Source of the DNA: DAOUJI01 sp965197415
GTDB lineage: Bacteria > Chloroflexota > Dehalococcoidia > Lucifugimonadales > JAGWBF01
Reading direction: 5' to 3'
Assembly: GCA_965197415.1 (NCBI GenBank)
Contig: OZ240207.1
Span: forward strand, 1,984,001-2,048,000
DNA: 64,000 nucleotides
Shown in pieces: positions 16,333 through 25,256 of this stretch. Both the position numbers and the translations under genes were made by a program. A model generated the notes under the pieces. It saw only the letters and a program-made list of their open reading frames with translations, made no database searches and was not told the DNA's origin. How positions within the stretch are numbered: the stretch's first letter is position 1; each line of letters starts with the position of its first letter.

Positions 16333-17286
16333 ATGGAGGTGGGTCAAATCGGGGAGAACCTCTGGATCTACGTCGTCAGACGCCTGCTGTGGACTCCGGT
16401 CCTGCTTCTGGTAGTCTCGCTTATCACCTTCGTGCTGACGAGGGTCGGCCCGGGAGACCCGGTCCAAGTCCTGCTGGGGCAATACAACAACCCCGAGGCC
16501 GTTGAGAGGCTCAGGAAGCAGCAGGGCTTGGACAGGCCCATCCTGGTCCAGTACGGCATCTACGTCCAGGACCTGTTCCACGGCGACCTGGGGGAAAGCT
16601 TCCGTTACCGGGGCCGAACCGTGGACGAGCTGCTGCCCAAACGGATGTGGACGTCGGCTCAACTGGCCATCGCGGCGATGATTGTCTCCTTGGGCCTGGG
16701 CGTCCCGCTGGGATTCTTCGCGGCCCTGAAGCAGGGAAGTTGGCTGGACACGACCACGGTTGCGGTGACCCTGATGTTCATGTCCGTGCCAATATTCCTA
16801 ACGGCGCCGGGGCTGCTCATCCTGTTTTCTCTGAAGTTGGACCTGCTGCCCGTCAGCGGTTGGGGCGGGTTCTTCGACGTGCGTATAATCCTGCCCGCCA
16901 TGGTCATGGGGATTCCCGGCATAGCGGCGGTGACTCGCATCACCAGGGCCTCCACTCTGGATGTGGTGGCCCAGGACTTCGTCCGAACGGCCAGGGCTAA
17001 GGGATTGCACGAGTACGTGGTGCGTCACCGGCATATCCTGCGCAACGCCCTGATACCCCTCTTCACCCTTACCGGCATGTCTCTGGCGACTTTGATGACC
17101 GGGTCCTTTATCACCGAGTTCTACTTCGGCATCCCGGGGATGGGCAGCCTTGCCATCGAGTCCTTCTTCTCCCGGGATTACCCGATCATCATGGCCATCA
17201 CCCTGATAATCGCCACGGGGTTCGTTCTGGCCAACCTGTTCGTAGACATCGGATACCGCTTTATAGACCCGCGGATTAGATACTAA
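16333..17286 (+). CDS. Peptide-type ABC transporter permease, DppB-like
   Basis: This 317-residue DppB-family permease has the N-terminal RVGPGDPVQVLLGQYNNPEA motif, the EAA loop FVRTARAKGLHEYVVRHRHI and the C-terminal GYRFIDPRIRY signature. It is 14 bp downstream of the receptor gene and 18 bp upstream of the DppC-like gene, so the three form one operon. It lacks an ATPase neighbour. Confidence 0.93.
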   Translation: MEVGQIGENLWIYVVRRLLWTPVLLLVVSLITFVLTRVGPGDPVQVLLGQYNNPEAVERLRKQQGLDRPILVQYGIYVQDLFHGDLGESFRYRGRTVDELLPKRMWTSAQLAIAAMIVSLGLGVPLGFFAALKQGSWLDTTTVAVTLMFMSVPIFLTAPGLLILFSLKLDLLPVSGWGGFFDVRIILPAMVMGIPGIAAVTRITRASTLDVVAQDFVRTARAKGLHEYVVRHRHILRNALIPLFTLTGMSLATLMTGSFITEFYFGIPGMGSLAIESFFSRDYPIIMAITLIIATGFVLANLFVDIGYRFIDPRIRY

Positions 17287-17304
17287 GGGCCGGAGAAATC
17301 GCAG

Positions 17305-18258
17305 TTGGCCGTCAACCAGATAGAACTGACCTTCGAAGGAGAAAAACGGGGAGCAAGCCTGTGGTCGATTTCCCTCCGCCGGTTCCTCAAGAAGAAGGTG
17401 GGAGTGGCCTGCCTGGTAGTGATTCTGGTGTTCTACATCGCGGGCGCTCTCGCCGCCTGGGTGACGCCCTACGACTACCGGGAAGTCGACCTGAGCGCCG
17501 TTAAGCAAGCTCCGTCCTGGGAGCATCCATTGGGGACCGACCGGGCCGGACGGGACATGTTGACCCGCATCATCTACGGCCTGAGGACCACCGTTATCAT
17601 TACGGTGCTGTCCATTGTCACCGGCTCCCTATTTCTCGGCCTTGGACTGGGTCTTACGGCGGGATACTTCGGCAAGTGGACCGACTCGGTCATCAACCGA
17701 GTGGGGGAGGTGTTCATTTCCTTCCCCGACATACTGCTGGTTCTCATCGTCGCAGCCACGCTGCGCCCACGGGTCGTTGAATGGGTGCGGGACCTGGGGG
17801 GAACGGAGTTGGTGCGGCTCGGAATTCCCGACTACCTGGTTGTGTTCGGAGCCCTTTCCGCCTTTGGCTGGGTGGGGATGCAACGGCTGGTCAGAGGCCA
17901 GGTGCTGCAAATAAAGCAGAACCAGTACGTGGAAGCGGCGCAAGCCGTCGGAGCGTCCACCAGACGAATTCTGGGAATCCACATCCTGCCCAACGTCATC
18001 AGTCCGGTGATTGTGCTGGTTTCTATGGGCATGGGAGCCGCCGCAGGAGCGGAAATCATCCTGAGCTGGCTGGGAATAGGAATCCAGCCGCCGACGCCCA
18101 GCCTGGGCGTGATGATATTCGAGAACGGCAACATCGGAGTGCTGCGCTCAGACCCCCACCTTCTGCTCTTCCCAGTGGGCGCCATCACAATCCTAATATT
18201 CGCCTTCAACCTGCTGGGAGACGCCCTCAACGACGCATTTAATCCCCGCGCCAGGTAG
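17305..18258 (+). CDS. Peptide-type ABC transporter permease, DppC-like
   Basis: This 317-residue DppC-family permease starts with TTG at 17305. It has HPLGTDRAGRDMLTRIIYGL, the EAA loop YVEAAQAVGASTRRILGIHI and a C-terminus LLGDALNDAFNPRAR. The last 40 codons and the stop are repeated 1.73 kb downstream (19871-19994) with two base changes in one Arg codon, AGG here and CGC there. The complete gene is therefore probably the junction of an inserted cassette, with its 3' end possibly supplied by the incoming DNA. Function in transport appears preserved. Confidence 0.93.
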   Translation: MAVNQIELTFEGEKRGASLWSISLRRFLKKKVGVACLVVILVFYIAGALAAWVTPYDYREVDLSAVKQAPSWEHPLGTDRAGRDMLTRIIYGLRTTVIITVLSIVTGSLFLGLGLGLTAGYFGKWTDSVINRVGEVFISFPDILLVLIVAATLRPRVVEWVRDLGGTELVRLGIPDYLVVFGALSAFGWVGMQRLVRGQVLQIKQNQYVEAAQAVGASTRRILGIHILPNVISPVIVLVSMGMGAAAGAEIILSWLGIGIQPPTPSLGVMIFENGNIGVLRSDPHLLLFPVGAITILIFAFNLLGDALNDAFNPRAR

Positions 18259-18262
18259 GAAT
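18139..18262. repeat. Upstream copy of dppC 3'-end direct repeat
   Basis: This 124-bp stretch covers the last 40 codons of the DppC-like gene, the stop and four more bases. It matches 19871-19994 except for two substitutions in the last sense codon. Weaker similarity continues past both copies (GTCGGC...CGCCGTT). It marks one edge of the small cassette. Confidence 0.92.
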
Positions 18263-18460
18263 CGGTAAGCCTCTCACTCTGCGTCGGCACTACGGCTTCG
18301 CCGTTTGCCATTGTGCACTCCCTACTTGGTTACTCTCTGGTTGACACGCCATAACTCTTGACGACATAGTGGTCTAGCTACTTTTCCACTCATTCGGACT
18401 TGCACTCTCAATAGAAATCGTCAGGGAACCTGCGATAGCCTACGATGTGTCATTAAACTT

Positions 18461-18489
18461 TTGACACGTTGTGGACGGGATGCTAGCAT
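18461..18489 (+). promoter_or_regulatory. Candidate promoter of the Panacea module
   Basis: TTGACA at 18461-18466 and TAGCAT at 18484-18489 are separated by exactly 17 bases, in an AT-rich stretch 34 bases before the Panacea ATG. The -35 is perfect and the -10 matches at four of six bases. Confidence 0.5.
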
Positions 18490-18522
18490 ATTAGTATTGT
18501 TGATTGTAGCTGAGGTGCAATC

Positions 18523-19107
18523 ATGGTCATTTTAACAGCCCACGACGTAGCTAGCTATTTTGCGTTAAAACAGGCTACGGCAGAATCCGTCGAACCGCTC
18601 ACCAACTTGAAAGTTCAAAAGCTTTGCTATTATGCACAGGGATTTGCTCTCATCAAGCTAGAAAGGCCGTTGTTCCACGAAAATATTGAACACTGGCAGC
18701 ATGGCCCAGTAATTCCTGACTTGTGGAAAAAGTATTCTCGCTATAAGTCCGACCCAATCCCGATACCGGACCAACCGCTAGACTCACAACTTTTCGATCG
18801 AGAAATATGCAGTGTACTCGACAACGTAAACACCGTATATGGTGCCCTATCGGCTTGGCAATTACGGAACATGACTCACGCGGAATCACCTTGGGTAGAG
18901 ACTCCAGAGGGAGCACCGATTACGTATCCAAAGATGCGGGCCTATTTCGGGCCACTCATATTGGGCTATGATGCTGGGCAATCCCTGATCGCAGCGATGA
19001 GTGATGCCCCTGACTTCTTGGAGATGACAAAACTAGGTATGGATGATATAGAAGCGGGTCGGTCTAAGTCCCTCAATGAGGTTCGCAGGGTACTTGCCGA
19101 CCTTTGA
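18523..19107 (+). CDS. Panacea-domain (SocA-like, DUF4065) antitoxin
   Basis: This 194-residue protein has the Panacea pattern. VEPLTNLKVQKLCYYAQGFA appears near residues 22-41. FHENIEHWQHGPVIPDLWKK is the usual 'IEAW.YGPV' block. AWQLRNMTHAESPW matches 'LS..TH.E.PW'. Panacea proteins neutralise many unrelated toxins (PanAT) and include the proteolytic adaptor SocA. The downstream reading frame overlaps its end by 32 bp, the expected operon form. Codon and base use are AT-richer than in neighbouring genes, suggesting transfer. The domain is confident; the antitoxin role is inferred from family and context. Confidence 0.82.
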   Translation: MVILTAHDVASYFALKQATAESVEPLTNLKVQKLCYYAQGFALIKLERPLFHENIEHWQHGPVIPDLWKKYSRYKSDPIPIPDQPLDSQLFDREICSVLDNVNTVYGALSAWQLRNMTHAESPWVETPEGAPITYPKMRAYFGPLILGYDAGQSLIAAMSDAPDFLEMTKLGMDDIEAGRSKSLNEVRRVLADL

Positions 19108-19375
19108 TGCTGTAATCTCCGACTTGGCGACGACATTTTTGCAGTCGCTGGACACATCGCAGCGCATCGAGTTCTACTATGCCTTTGATGTTCTCCTCAG
19201 AAACCCCCAACCAGACGGGAAGTCAAAAGTTCACTTAGGCTTTCCATATCAGCCAGGAACGTTAGGCTTTGCCGACCGAGGATTTTGGATAACCTATACA
19301 TTTCTCAACGCCACAACGATTAACATACATGCCATCAATTGGCAACCAGACCGAGACATCATTGATCGATTGTGA
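19076..19375 (+). CDS. Putative RelE/ParE-like toxin paired with Panacea protein
   Basis: This protein of up to 99 residues overlaps the Panacea gene. Its layout fits a small RelE/ParE-type fold: a helical N-terminal part (DLATTFLQSLDTSQRIEFYY), RNPQPDGKSKVHL, then strands FWITYTF and TINIHAINW. RelE-fold toxins cleave mRNA on the ribosome or poison gyrase. The start may be ATG 19076 or TTG 19094; neither has a clear ribosome site, which fits coupling to the upstream gene. I recognise only a pattern, not a named toxin. Confidence 0.55.
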   Translation: MRFAGYLPTFDAVISDLATTFLQSLDTSQRIEFYYAFDVLLRNPQPDGKSKVHLGFPYQPGTLGFADRGFWITYTFLNATTINIHAINWQPDRDIIDRL

Positions 19376-19870
19376 AGGTGGCGACTGACGAATGATCAGG
19401 GTTGGATATTTCTCCCCCTAAGCTTGATCCAACTGCGACTATTCTGACGCGGGCCGATGGTTCCTTGAGAATTGACTCACCGAACTGTGAGGCCTCGCCG
19501 AACCACAGAACCAGAACCTGAAACCGTGGCATCAGACATAGAACCCGCACCGCATCCGTCATACCACACGAATTCCGACCCAAGTCGAACTTGCCCCGAT
19601 AGCCAACAGAAAATTCACCATTTATGTGGTGAACCGCGCCGTCGACGCATGACTTCAATATAATGCAGACTCTTTCGAGTACTAATTGCCATTCTACTGG
19701 AGACTACGCGAAATAGGGCAACCAGGCACATACTCGTGGGCAGTTCCGGATACTAGAAATAATACCGACCACAGCGAATACCTAGCGTCTACACGAGCAC
19801 CGCTTGCAGAGGAACCGGTTCTTAAATTCTTGATGGGTGACTTGCTAGCACTGAGGTGGGGGGTTCAGAG
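19376..19870. other. Gene-free tail of the Panacea cassette
   Basis: No convincing gene is seen on either strand. Short open frames exist on both strands but lack ribosome sites and recognisable motifs. The base composition stays AT-richer than the flanking chromosome until the dppC repeat copy begins. Confidence 0.5.
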
Positions 19871-19994
19871 GTGCTGCGCTCAGACCCCCACCTTCTGCTC
19901 TTCCCAGTGGGCGCCATCACAATCCTAATATTCGCCTTCAACCTGCTGGGAGACGCCCTCAACGACGCATTTAATCCCCGCGCCCGCTAGGAAT
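19871..19994. repeat. Downstream copy of dppC 3'-end direct repeat
   Basis: This is the second copy of the 124-bp segment. It would encode the last 40 residues of the DppC-like permease (from VLRSDPHLL to FNPRAR) but has no start and is not a functional gene. It closes the cassette and is followed by the DUF1800 gene region. Confidence 0.92.
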
Positions 19995-20136
19995 TCAGGA
20001 TCCTCCTTCTCATTGTCGGCCTTCACACGGCGCCGTTCACTATCGTCTTCCCATGCGATTGACCGAAACGCTTACGGCGCTTACAATTGACCTGCTTCCT
20101 ATTTTCCCCTCCAACAGCAGTCTTCAGGAGGTTGTT

Positions 20137-21543
20137 ATGGTAGACGAGAACATTGCATTGATGGCCCACTTGATGAGGCGAGCCGGCTTTGGGGCCGGCC
20201 GCGACGAGCTCGAAGCTTTGACGGCCATAGGCTACGAGCAGGTCGTGGAGGAGTTGGTGGACCCCGACAAATTCGGGATTCCGCACATTGACCGAGAGAT
20301 CTTGTTCCGCGCCCACCCGGACACGGTCAATCCCCAGGCGCCCCCGGGAGCGTCTTCCTACATGATCTACCACTTCATGGTCACCCAGAGGCCGCTGGAA
20401 GAGAAGATCGCCCTTTTCTGGCACACCGTCTTCGCCACGGGAAACAACAAGATAGACGGCCCACCGGAGATGCAGCGTCAGTACGACCTGTTCAGGGACA
20501 TGGGACTCGGCAACTATCGTGACCTGCTGGTAGAGCTGGCAAAGAACCCGGCGATGATCTTCTGGCTGGACAACAACTACAACCATAAGGAACAGCCCAA
20601 CGAGAACTGGGGCAGAGAGTTGCTTGAGCTGTTCTCAATGGGCCAGGGGAACTACACCGAAGAGGACGTCTACGAGTGCGCCAGGGCCTTCACCGGCTGG
20701 ACCATAGGCCCCAAGCTGCCCCGCGGCCCATTCAACCGCTTCAACTGGCCCTTCGTGTACAACGAAAAGGACCACGACGACGGCGAGAAGCACTTCCTTG
20801 GGCACCGGGGACGCTTCAATGGGGAGGACGTGATAGACATCATCGTCAGGCAGCCCGCCACAGCCCGGTTCATCGCCCGCCACCTGTACAACTTCTTCGT
20901 GGCCGACGAGGTGCAGGTGCCAGCTTGGCTGCACACTCCTCCTAGAGACCCGGTAGCCGTCAACATAATCGCCGATTCCTTCGTGTCCTCTGGGTACGAC
21001 ATGCGGATCACCATGCGACAGCTGCTCAACTCGGACTTCTTCAAGGAGTCCATGTTCCAGAGGGTGAAGAGTCCAGCCGAGGTCGTGGCTGGCGTCACCA
21101 GGATGGTGGGCGACTTCCGCTACCCCAGGCCAGGTCTCGAAGACATGGCCAGGGAGTGCGAGTACATGGGCCAGAACCTGCTTAACCCGCCCAGTGTGGA
21201 GGGATGGCACTACGGGCCCGAATGGATAGACAGCGGCTCGCTGGTGCGGCGCATCAACTTCGCCGCCGGAGCCTTCTCCAACATCCAATTCCCGGGCGTG
21301 AGGTCCATCATCGGCCGAATCAAGTCTCAGGGCGACCTTCCGCCCACCGAGTTCGTTGACAGCTGCCTGGACCTGATTGGCCCGCTGGAGGTTGGCGAAG
21401 GAACCAGGGAGCAGCTGATAAACCTGGCCGAACGGGACGGAGCTCTAAGCTGGGACAGCGAAACTGCGGAAGCTGCCTCGGCCCGCAGAATTGGGGACAT
21501 GCTGGCCCTTATCGTATCGTCCAGAGAGTACCAGTTCGCCTAA
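20137..21543 (+). CDS. DUF1800 family protein (copy 1)
   Basis: This 468-residue DUF1800 protein has ALMAHLMRRAGFGAGRDEL at the start, the signature NYNHKEQPNENWGRELLELF with MGQGNYTEEDVYECARAFTG, and the later RFIARHLYNFFVADE. Family members are usually exported with a Tat signal and paired with DUF1501 proteins; here there is no signal peptide, and the next gene is an NHL propeller. The ATG at 20137 follows CAGGAGG; an upstream reading from 20053 adds an unlikely extension. A close paralogue lies at 33441 with the same NHL partner. The biochemical function is unknown. Confidence 0.88.
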   Translation: MVDENIALMAHLMRRAGFGAGRDELEALTAIGYEQVVEELVDPDKFGIPHIDREILFRAHPDTVNPQAPPGASSYMIYHFMVTQRPLEEKIALFWHTVFATGNNKIDGPPEMQRQYDLFRDMGLGNYRDLLVELAKNPAMIFWLDNNYNHKEQPNENWGRELLELFSMGQGNYTEEDVYECARAFTGWTIGPKLPRGPFNRFNWPFVYNEKDHDDGEKHFLGHRGRFNGEDVIDIIVRQPATARFIARHLYNFFVADEVQVPAWLHTPPRDPVAVNIIADSFVSSGYDMRITMRQLLNSDFFKESMFQRVKSPAEVVAGVTRMVGDFRYPRPGLEDMARECEYMGQNLLNPPSVEGWHYGPEWIDSGSLVRRINFAAGAFSNIQFPGVRSIIGRIKSQGDLPPTEFVDSCLDLIGPLEVGEGTREQLINLAERDGALSWDSETAEAASARRIGDMLALIVSSREYQFA

Positions 21544-21603
21544 GACGCCCCGACGACCGGAACGGTCCAGGGCGGGCCGCCAACGCGACTATGGGAGGCC
21601 GTT

Positions 21604-22704
21604 ATGCTGACGACTTATGTTCGTGACCGGGTGTACAACTACGGGTTCGCAGTGGGCTCCGGCCGGGGCGGCGGAAGGAACTTCCTTCGCCCCACGGACT
21701 TCGCCCTGGGTTCCGAGGGCGCCATTTACGTGATTAGCAAGGGTTTCGAGTTCCTTCCTCTCCAGGGTCTGACCAAGTGCACCATGGACCATCGCTTCCT
21801 CTGGGACGACCGCGGCACCGACTTTGGGGAAGGACAATGCCCGATGCCCGCTTCCATCGCCGTGGACAGCCAGGAAACGATTTACGTTTGCGACGACTAC
21901 ACCAACCGCATCTTCAAATGGGACACCGACGGCAACTACCTGGGAAGCTGGGACCCTGCTCCCTCGGTGGAAGGGACCCCACAAGACAACGTGATCCCCA
22001 TCCCTAACACCCAGGGAATTGCCTTCAACTACTATTTGAGGAAAGTGGACCCCGCCAGGGGATCGGGCGACGGTGAGCTCAACGGCCCATCGGGTCTCGT
22101 GTTCGACAAGGAAGACAATCTATACATAGTGGACAGCCGCAACCACCGGGTGCAGGTGTTCACCAAGGACGGCAAGTTCCTGCACAAGTGGGGGGCCTAC
22201 GGCACCGGAGAGGGCCAGTTCAACCTGCCCTGGGGCATTGCCCTGGACAATGCCGGCGACGTATACGTGGCCGACTGGAAGAACGACCGTGTTCAGAAGT
22301 TCGCCCCCGACGGCAAGTTCCTGGCCTCCTTCGGCAAGCCGGGCGAGGAAGAAGGGGAACTCAGCCGGCCGGCGGGTGTTGCGATCGACAGGGACGGCGA
22401 CGTGTACGTGGCCGAGTGGGGCGCCAACCGCCTAACGGTATTCGACTCCGAGGGAGAATATCTCACCGCCTTCCACGGGGACGCCGAAGACCTCTCCCCC
22501 GCCAATCTGGACCGGGTGAACGCCAACCCCGACTACGTGAAGGCCCGAAAGCGCGCTGACCGCTCGATAGAGTGGAAACTCTGGATGCCGGTTGCAGTGA
22601 ACGTGGACGCCGAGGGGAACATCATCATTCTAGAGAACCGCACCGGCAGGATGCAGGTATACATCAAAGAGCAGGGCTGGGTTGACCCCCAGTACAACCT
22701 CTAA
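21604..22704 (+). CDS. NHL-repeat beta-propeller protein (copy 1)
   Basis: This 366-residue protein contains repeated NHL blades such as NLYIVDSRNHRVQVFTKDGK, DVYVADWKNDRVQKFAPDGK and DVYVAEWGANRLTVFDSEGE. NHL propellers bind proteins or ligands, and some are lyases. No signal peptide is visible. It begins 60 bp after the DUF1800 gene and forms a two-gene unit with it, repeated at 33441-36048. The C-terminus (GRMQVYIKEQGWVDPQYNL) is conserved in the paralogue. The partnership suggests the two proteins work together; the task is not known. Confidence 0.87.
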   Translation: MLTTYVRDRVYNYGFAVGSGRGGGRNFLRPTDFALGSEGAIYVISKGFEFLPLQGLTKCTMDHRFLWDDRGTDFGEGQCPMPASIAVDSQETIYVCDDYTNRIFKWDTDGNYLGSWDPAPSVEGTPQDNVIPIPNTQGIAFNYYLRKVDPARGSGDGELNGPSGLVFDKEDNLYIVDSRNHRVQVFTKDGKFLHKWGAYGTGEGQFNLPWGIALDNAGDVYVADWKNDRVQKFAPDGKFLASFGKPGEEEGELSRPAGVAIDRDGDVYVAEWGANRLTVFDSEGEYLTAFHGDAEDLSPANLDRVNANPDYVKARKRADRSIEWKLWMPVAVNVDAEGNIIILENRTGRMQVYIKEQGWVDPQYNL

Positions 22705-22856
22705 CGGCGTTGTTTCAAAGACACAATGAATAGAGAGTCCGATAAGATTGACTCTTGTTGGAAACATGGAGTAATATCTGCCCGTTCCTATATCGGGAAA
22801 GAAACGATGCGGCTAAAATTTCAATCGGCTGCATCTGAAGCGAGGAGGCGCTCACC

Positions 22857-25040
22857 ATGCCTATCTTGAAGCTCATTAGGTCTAAATGGATACTGACCGT
22901 GCCGCTGTTGTTGGTCCTCGCGGTAGCGATGGCTTGTGGCGGCGGAGACGCGGTCACTCCGACAACGGCGCCGACAACGGCGCCAACACCCACGCCGCAA
23001 CCCACGCCGACTCCGGTTGATTTCGGCGCTCTGACTCAAGAGATACGGGGCATTGTGGACCAAGGGATTCAAGGGATAGAGGGGTTGTCCGCCGCCGACG
23101 TAGAGGGGATCGTTAACTCGGCAATCGCCGCTATCCCTGAGGGACTGTCCTCAGCCGAAGTGCAGACCATAGTCGCCTCGGCAATTGCGGCCATTCCTGA
23201 GGGGCTGTCCGCGGCGGAAGTGCAGACCATAGTCGCCACGGCGATTTCCGCTATCCCTGAGGGACTGTCCGCCGAACAAGTGCAGGCCATTGTGGCCCAA
23301 GCCATCTCCGAGATTCCCGAGGGGCTGACCGTTACGCAGATGGAACAGGCAATCAGGAGCGCCGTCGATCAAGGCGTGCAACAAGCGGTCTCTGAGGCTG
23401 TGGCCCAGATTCCCCCAACCGCAACTCCGTTGCCAGAGTCGCTGATGATGGGCATTCTGCCCAACCAGGGCATCCTGCCTCTTCACGCGTTCACCGCGCC
23501 CCGCTTGGACATGCCCCACCTTAACGGCATTGTGACCGTCGCACACTCGGCTCCATCGTACAACTCCCTCACTGAAATCAACCCCGAGACAGCCGTGCGC
23601 AACGTGGTCCGTTGCGACTTGTGCGAAAGCTGGAGCGTGGCCGATGACGGAGTGACCTATACTTTCAATCTCCACGAGGGAGCCGTGTGGCACGACGGAG
23701 AGCCGGTCACCGCCGAGGACGTAGTTCTGAGCCTAGAACTCATCAATCAGCCCGACAGGCTCGAAGGCTACGATGTTCTTAAGGACTACGTCAACGGCCG
23801 CAGGCACGACCGGAACGTCCTATGGTTGTACTACGACAGCTCAAGGGCTCTTGACGACCACACTGTTGAAGTGACAATCCAGCGCCCGACCCCGGCCTTC
23901 CTTCAAGCCCTGTCATGGGACTACTTCCCCATGTATCCCGAACATGAGCTGAAACAGGGCATTCTTCCCAGCTATTCGGACGCCTCGACCCTGATAGGGT
24001 CAGGGCCCTTCAAGCTCGTTCAGTACGAAAAAGACGTGCTCTCCGAACAGGAGAGGAACACGGACTACTTCAAAGAAGGAAAACCCTATTTTGACGGATT
24101 GATCCACCATGTCGTCAAGGGCAAGAACAGGGTGGTTGCGGCCTACACGACGGGACAGGTGCTGATGCCCAACTCCGTCGTCAACCAACTGAGTCCCAGA
24201 GACGCCATTGAACTTGAAGACCAGCTCAGAGGACAGTCAACCTTCCACTGGACGGAGGGGTATCCCGCAGCCTGGGGCGTAATGTTGAACGTCGAGAGGG
24301 CGCCTTTCGACAACCCCGACGTCAGGCAGGCAGTGGGTCTCGCTTTGCATCGGCAGCCAATAGTAGAGACCTTCGGCGGGGTCAACCCGATAGGGACGCC
24401 CCTGCCCACGGGCTTCTCATGGAGCTACACCTTGGAGGAAGGCCTCCAGATGCGGGGCATACGCGAGGACTCCCCAGGCGTGAAGTCCGCCGAGGACATC
24501 GCCGAGGCGCAAAGACTTACTGTGGAGGCCGGCGCCGGACCGGGCACCAAACTTACACTCCTATGCGGGCTGACGTCTGAGGTTTGCGACCTCGCCGTGC
24601 TGGTCAAAGAGCAACTTGGCGAAACGCTGGGCTGGGACATCACCATCAACCAGCAAGAGAACAGGGTATCCTCAGAGGCTCGCGAAACCAGAAACTACCA
24701 ATTTTCCATCGCCTCCGGCGGTGTGCTGAACTACGACCCTGACGGCGCCGCCCTCTTCTTCCGGAAAGGGACTGGACGCTACTACGTGCAATCTGGTCAT
24801 GAAGACGCCGAGTTAGAGCGGATATGGGAGGGAGTCACTACGGAAACTGACCCGGCGGTCAGGAAGGCTTTGATACTAGAGGCCAACAACGCCATCATCG
24901 ACAGAGGCGCTCTTCACATAATTTATTACCAGGTGTTCACGTGGATAGTGGACAACAGGATCCAAAACTTCAACCTTGCGCCTGCGTTCCTGACCCACAT
25001 GAAGCACGAGCACTTGTGGTGTGACCCCCGGTGCACCTAA
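22857..25040 (+). CDS. Family 5 substrate-binding lipoprotein with 20-residue repeats
   Basis: This 727-residue receptor has a lipoprotein signal ending in VAMAC (Cys27), then a Thr/Pro linker. Residues 75-154 are four 20-residue repeats of the form EGLSAAEVQTIVASAIAAIP, probably helical. The binding domain follows, with CESWSVADDGVTYTFNLHEG, WHDGEPVTAEDVVLSLELIN and NPDVRQAVGLALHRQPIVET. The repeats are absent from the other receptors in the window and would hold the binding domain away from the membrane or mediate self-association. It heads transporter set 3. GAGGAGG precedes the ATG. Confidence 0.92.
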   Translation: MPILKLIRSKWILTVPLLLVLAVAMACGGGDAVTPTTAPTTAPTPTPQPTPTPVDFGALTQEIRGIVDQGIQGIEGLSAADVEGIVNSAIAAIPEGLSSAEVQTIVASAIAAIPEGLSAAEVQTIVATAISAIPEGLSAEQVQAIVAQAISEIPEGLTVTQMEQAIRSAVDQGVQQAVSEAVAQIPPTATPLPESLMMGILPNQGILPLHAFTAPRLDMPHLNGIVTVAHSAPSYNSLTEINPETAVRNVVRCDLCESWSVADDGVTYTFNLHEGAVWHDGEPVTAEDVVLSLELINQPDRLEGYDVLKDYVNGRRHDRNVLWLYYDSSRALDDHTVEVTIQRPTPAFLQALSWDYFPMYPEHELKQGILPSYSDASTLIGSGPFKLVQYEKDVLSEQERNTDYFKEGKPYFDGLIHHVVKGKNRVVAAYTTGQVLMPNSVVNQLSPRDAIELEDQLRGQSTFHWTEGYPAAWGVMLNVERAPFDNPDVRQAVGLALHRQPIVETFGGVNPIGTPLPTGFSWSYTLEEGLQMRGIREDSPGVKSAEDIAEAQRLTVEAGAGPGTKLTLLCGLTSEVCDLAVLVKEQLGETLGWDITINQQENRVSSEARETRNYQFSIASGGVLNYDPDGAALFFRKGTGRYYVQSGHEDAELERIWEGVTTETDPAVRKALILEANNAIIDRGALHIIYYQVFTWIVDNRIQNFNLAPAFLTHMKHEHLWCDPRCT
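23079..23318. repeat. Four 60-bp in-frame repeats in the receptor gene
   Basis: Units at 23079-23138, 23139-23198, 23199-23258 and 23259-23318 each encode about EGLSxxxVxxIVxxAIxxIP. The protein repeat is clearer than the DNA repeat, so the expansion is old or under protein-level selection. Confidence 0.85.
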
Positions 25041-25103
25041 GCCGGGAAGGTGAGAAGGTTTTCTAGCGCGCGCAAGACCTGACACATAACCGAGAAAGCG
25101 GAG

Positions 25104-25150
25104 TCGCCCCCACGGCGGCGCAACGTAGCGCCAACACGCCGTGGGGGCGA
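25104..25150 (+). terminator. Nested hairpin between receptor and permease genes
   Basis: Outer arms TCGCCCCCACGGCG (25104-25117) and CGCCGTGGGGGCGA (25137-25150) form a perfect 14-bp stem. An inner stem, GGCGC/GCGCC, is possible within the loop. There is no T-run. Such structures between a receptor gene and its permeases often lower downstream expression or protect the receptor mRNA. It could also be a dispersed palindrome. Confidence 0.5.
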
Positions 25151-25256
25151 TGGAAATCATCGGTGAACGGCGCCTTCGCCCAGAGAGGTCTCCGGACTGA
25201 GCGCCAGCTTAGGCCAATATAACCAGAACGAGACCGGATATTGAGGTAGGGACCAG

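Larger units (their letters stand above)
18263..19870. mobile_element. 1.6-kb cassette carrying a Panacea toxin-antitoxin pair
   Basis: The segment lies between the two copies of the dppC 3' end. It is visibly richer in A+T than its neighbours and has its own promoter. It contains a Panacea-domain gene, an overlapping toxin-like gene and about 500 bases without a gene. It encodes no integrase or transposase. The arrangement resembles an element integrated at the 3' end of a protein gene, with the far copy left as the displaced end. The mechanism is inferred. Confidence 0.7.

Noticed and set aside
19359..19658. 99-residue minus-strand frame in the Panacea cassette
   Set aside because: No ribosome site, no recognisable motif and it overlaps the end of the toxin-like gene.
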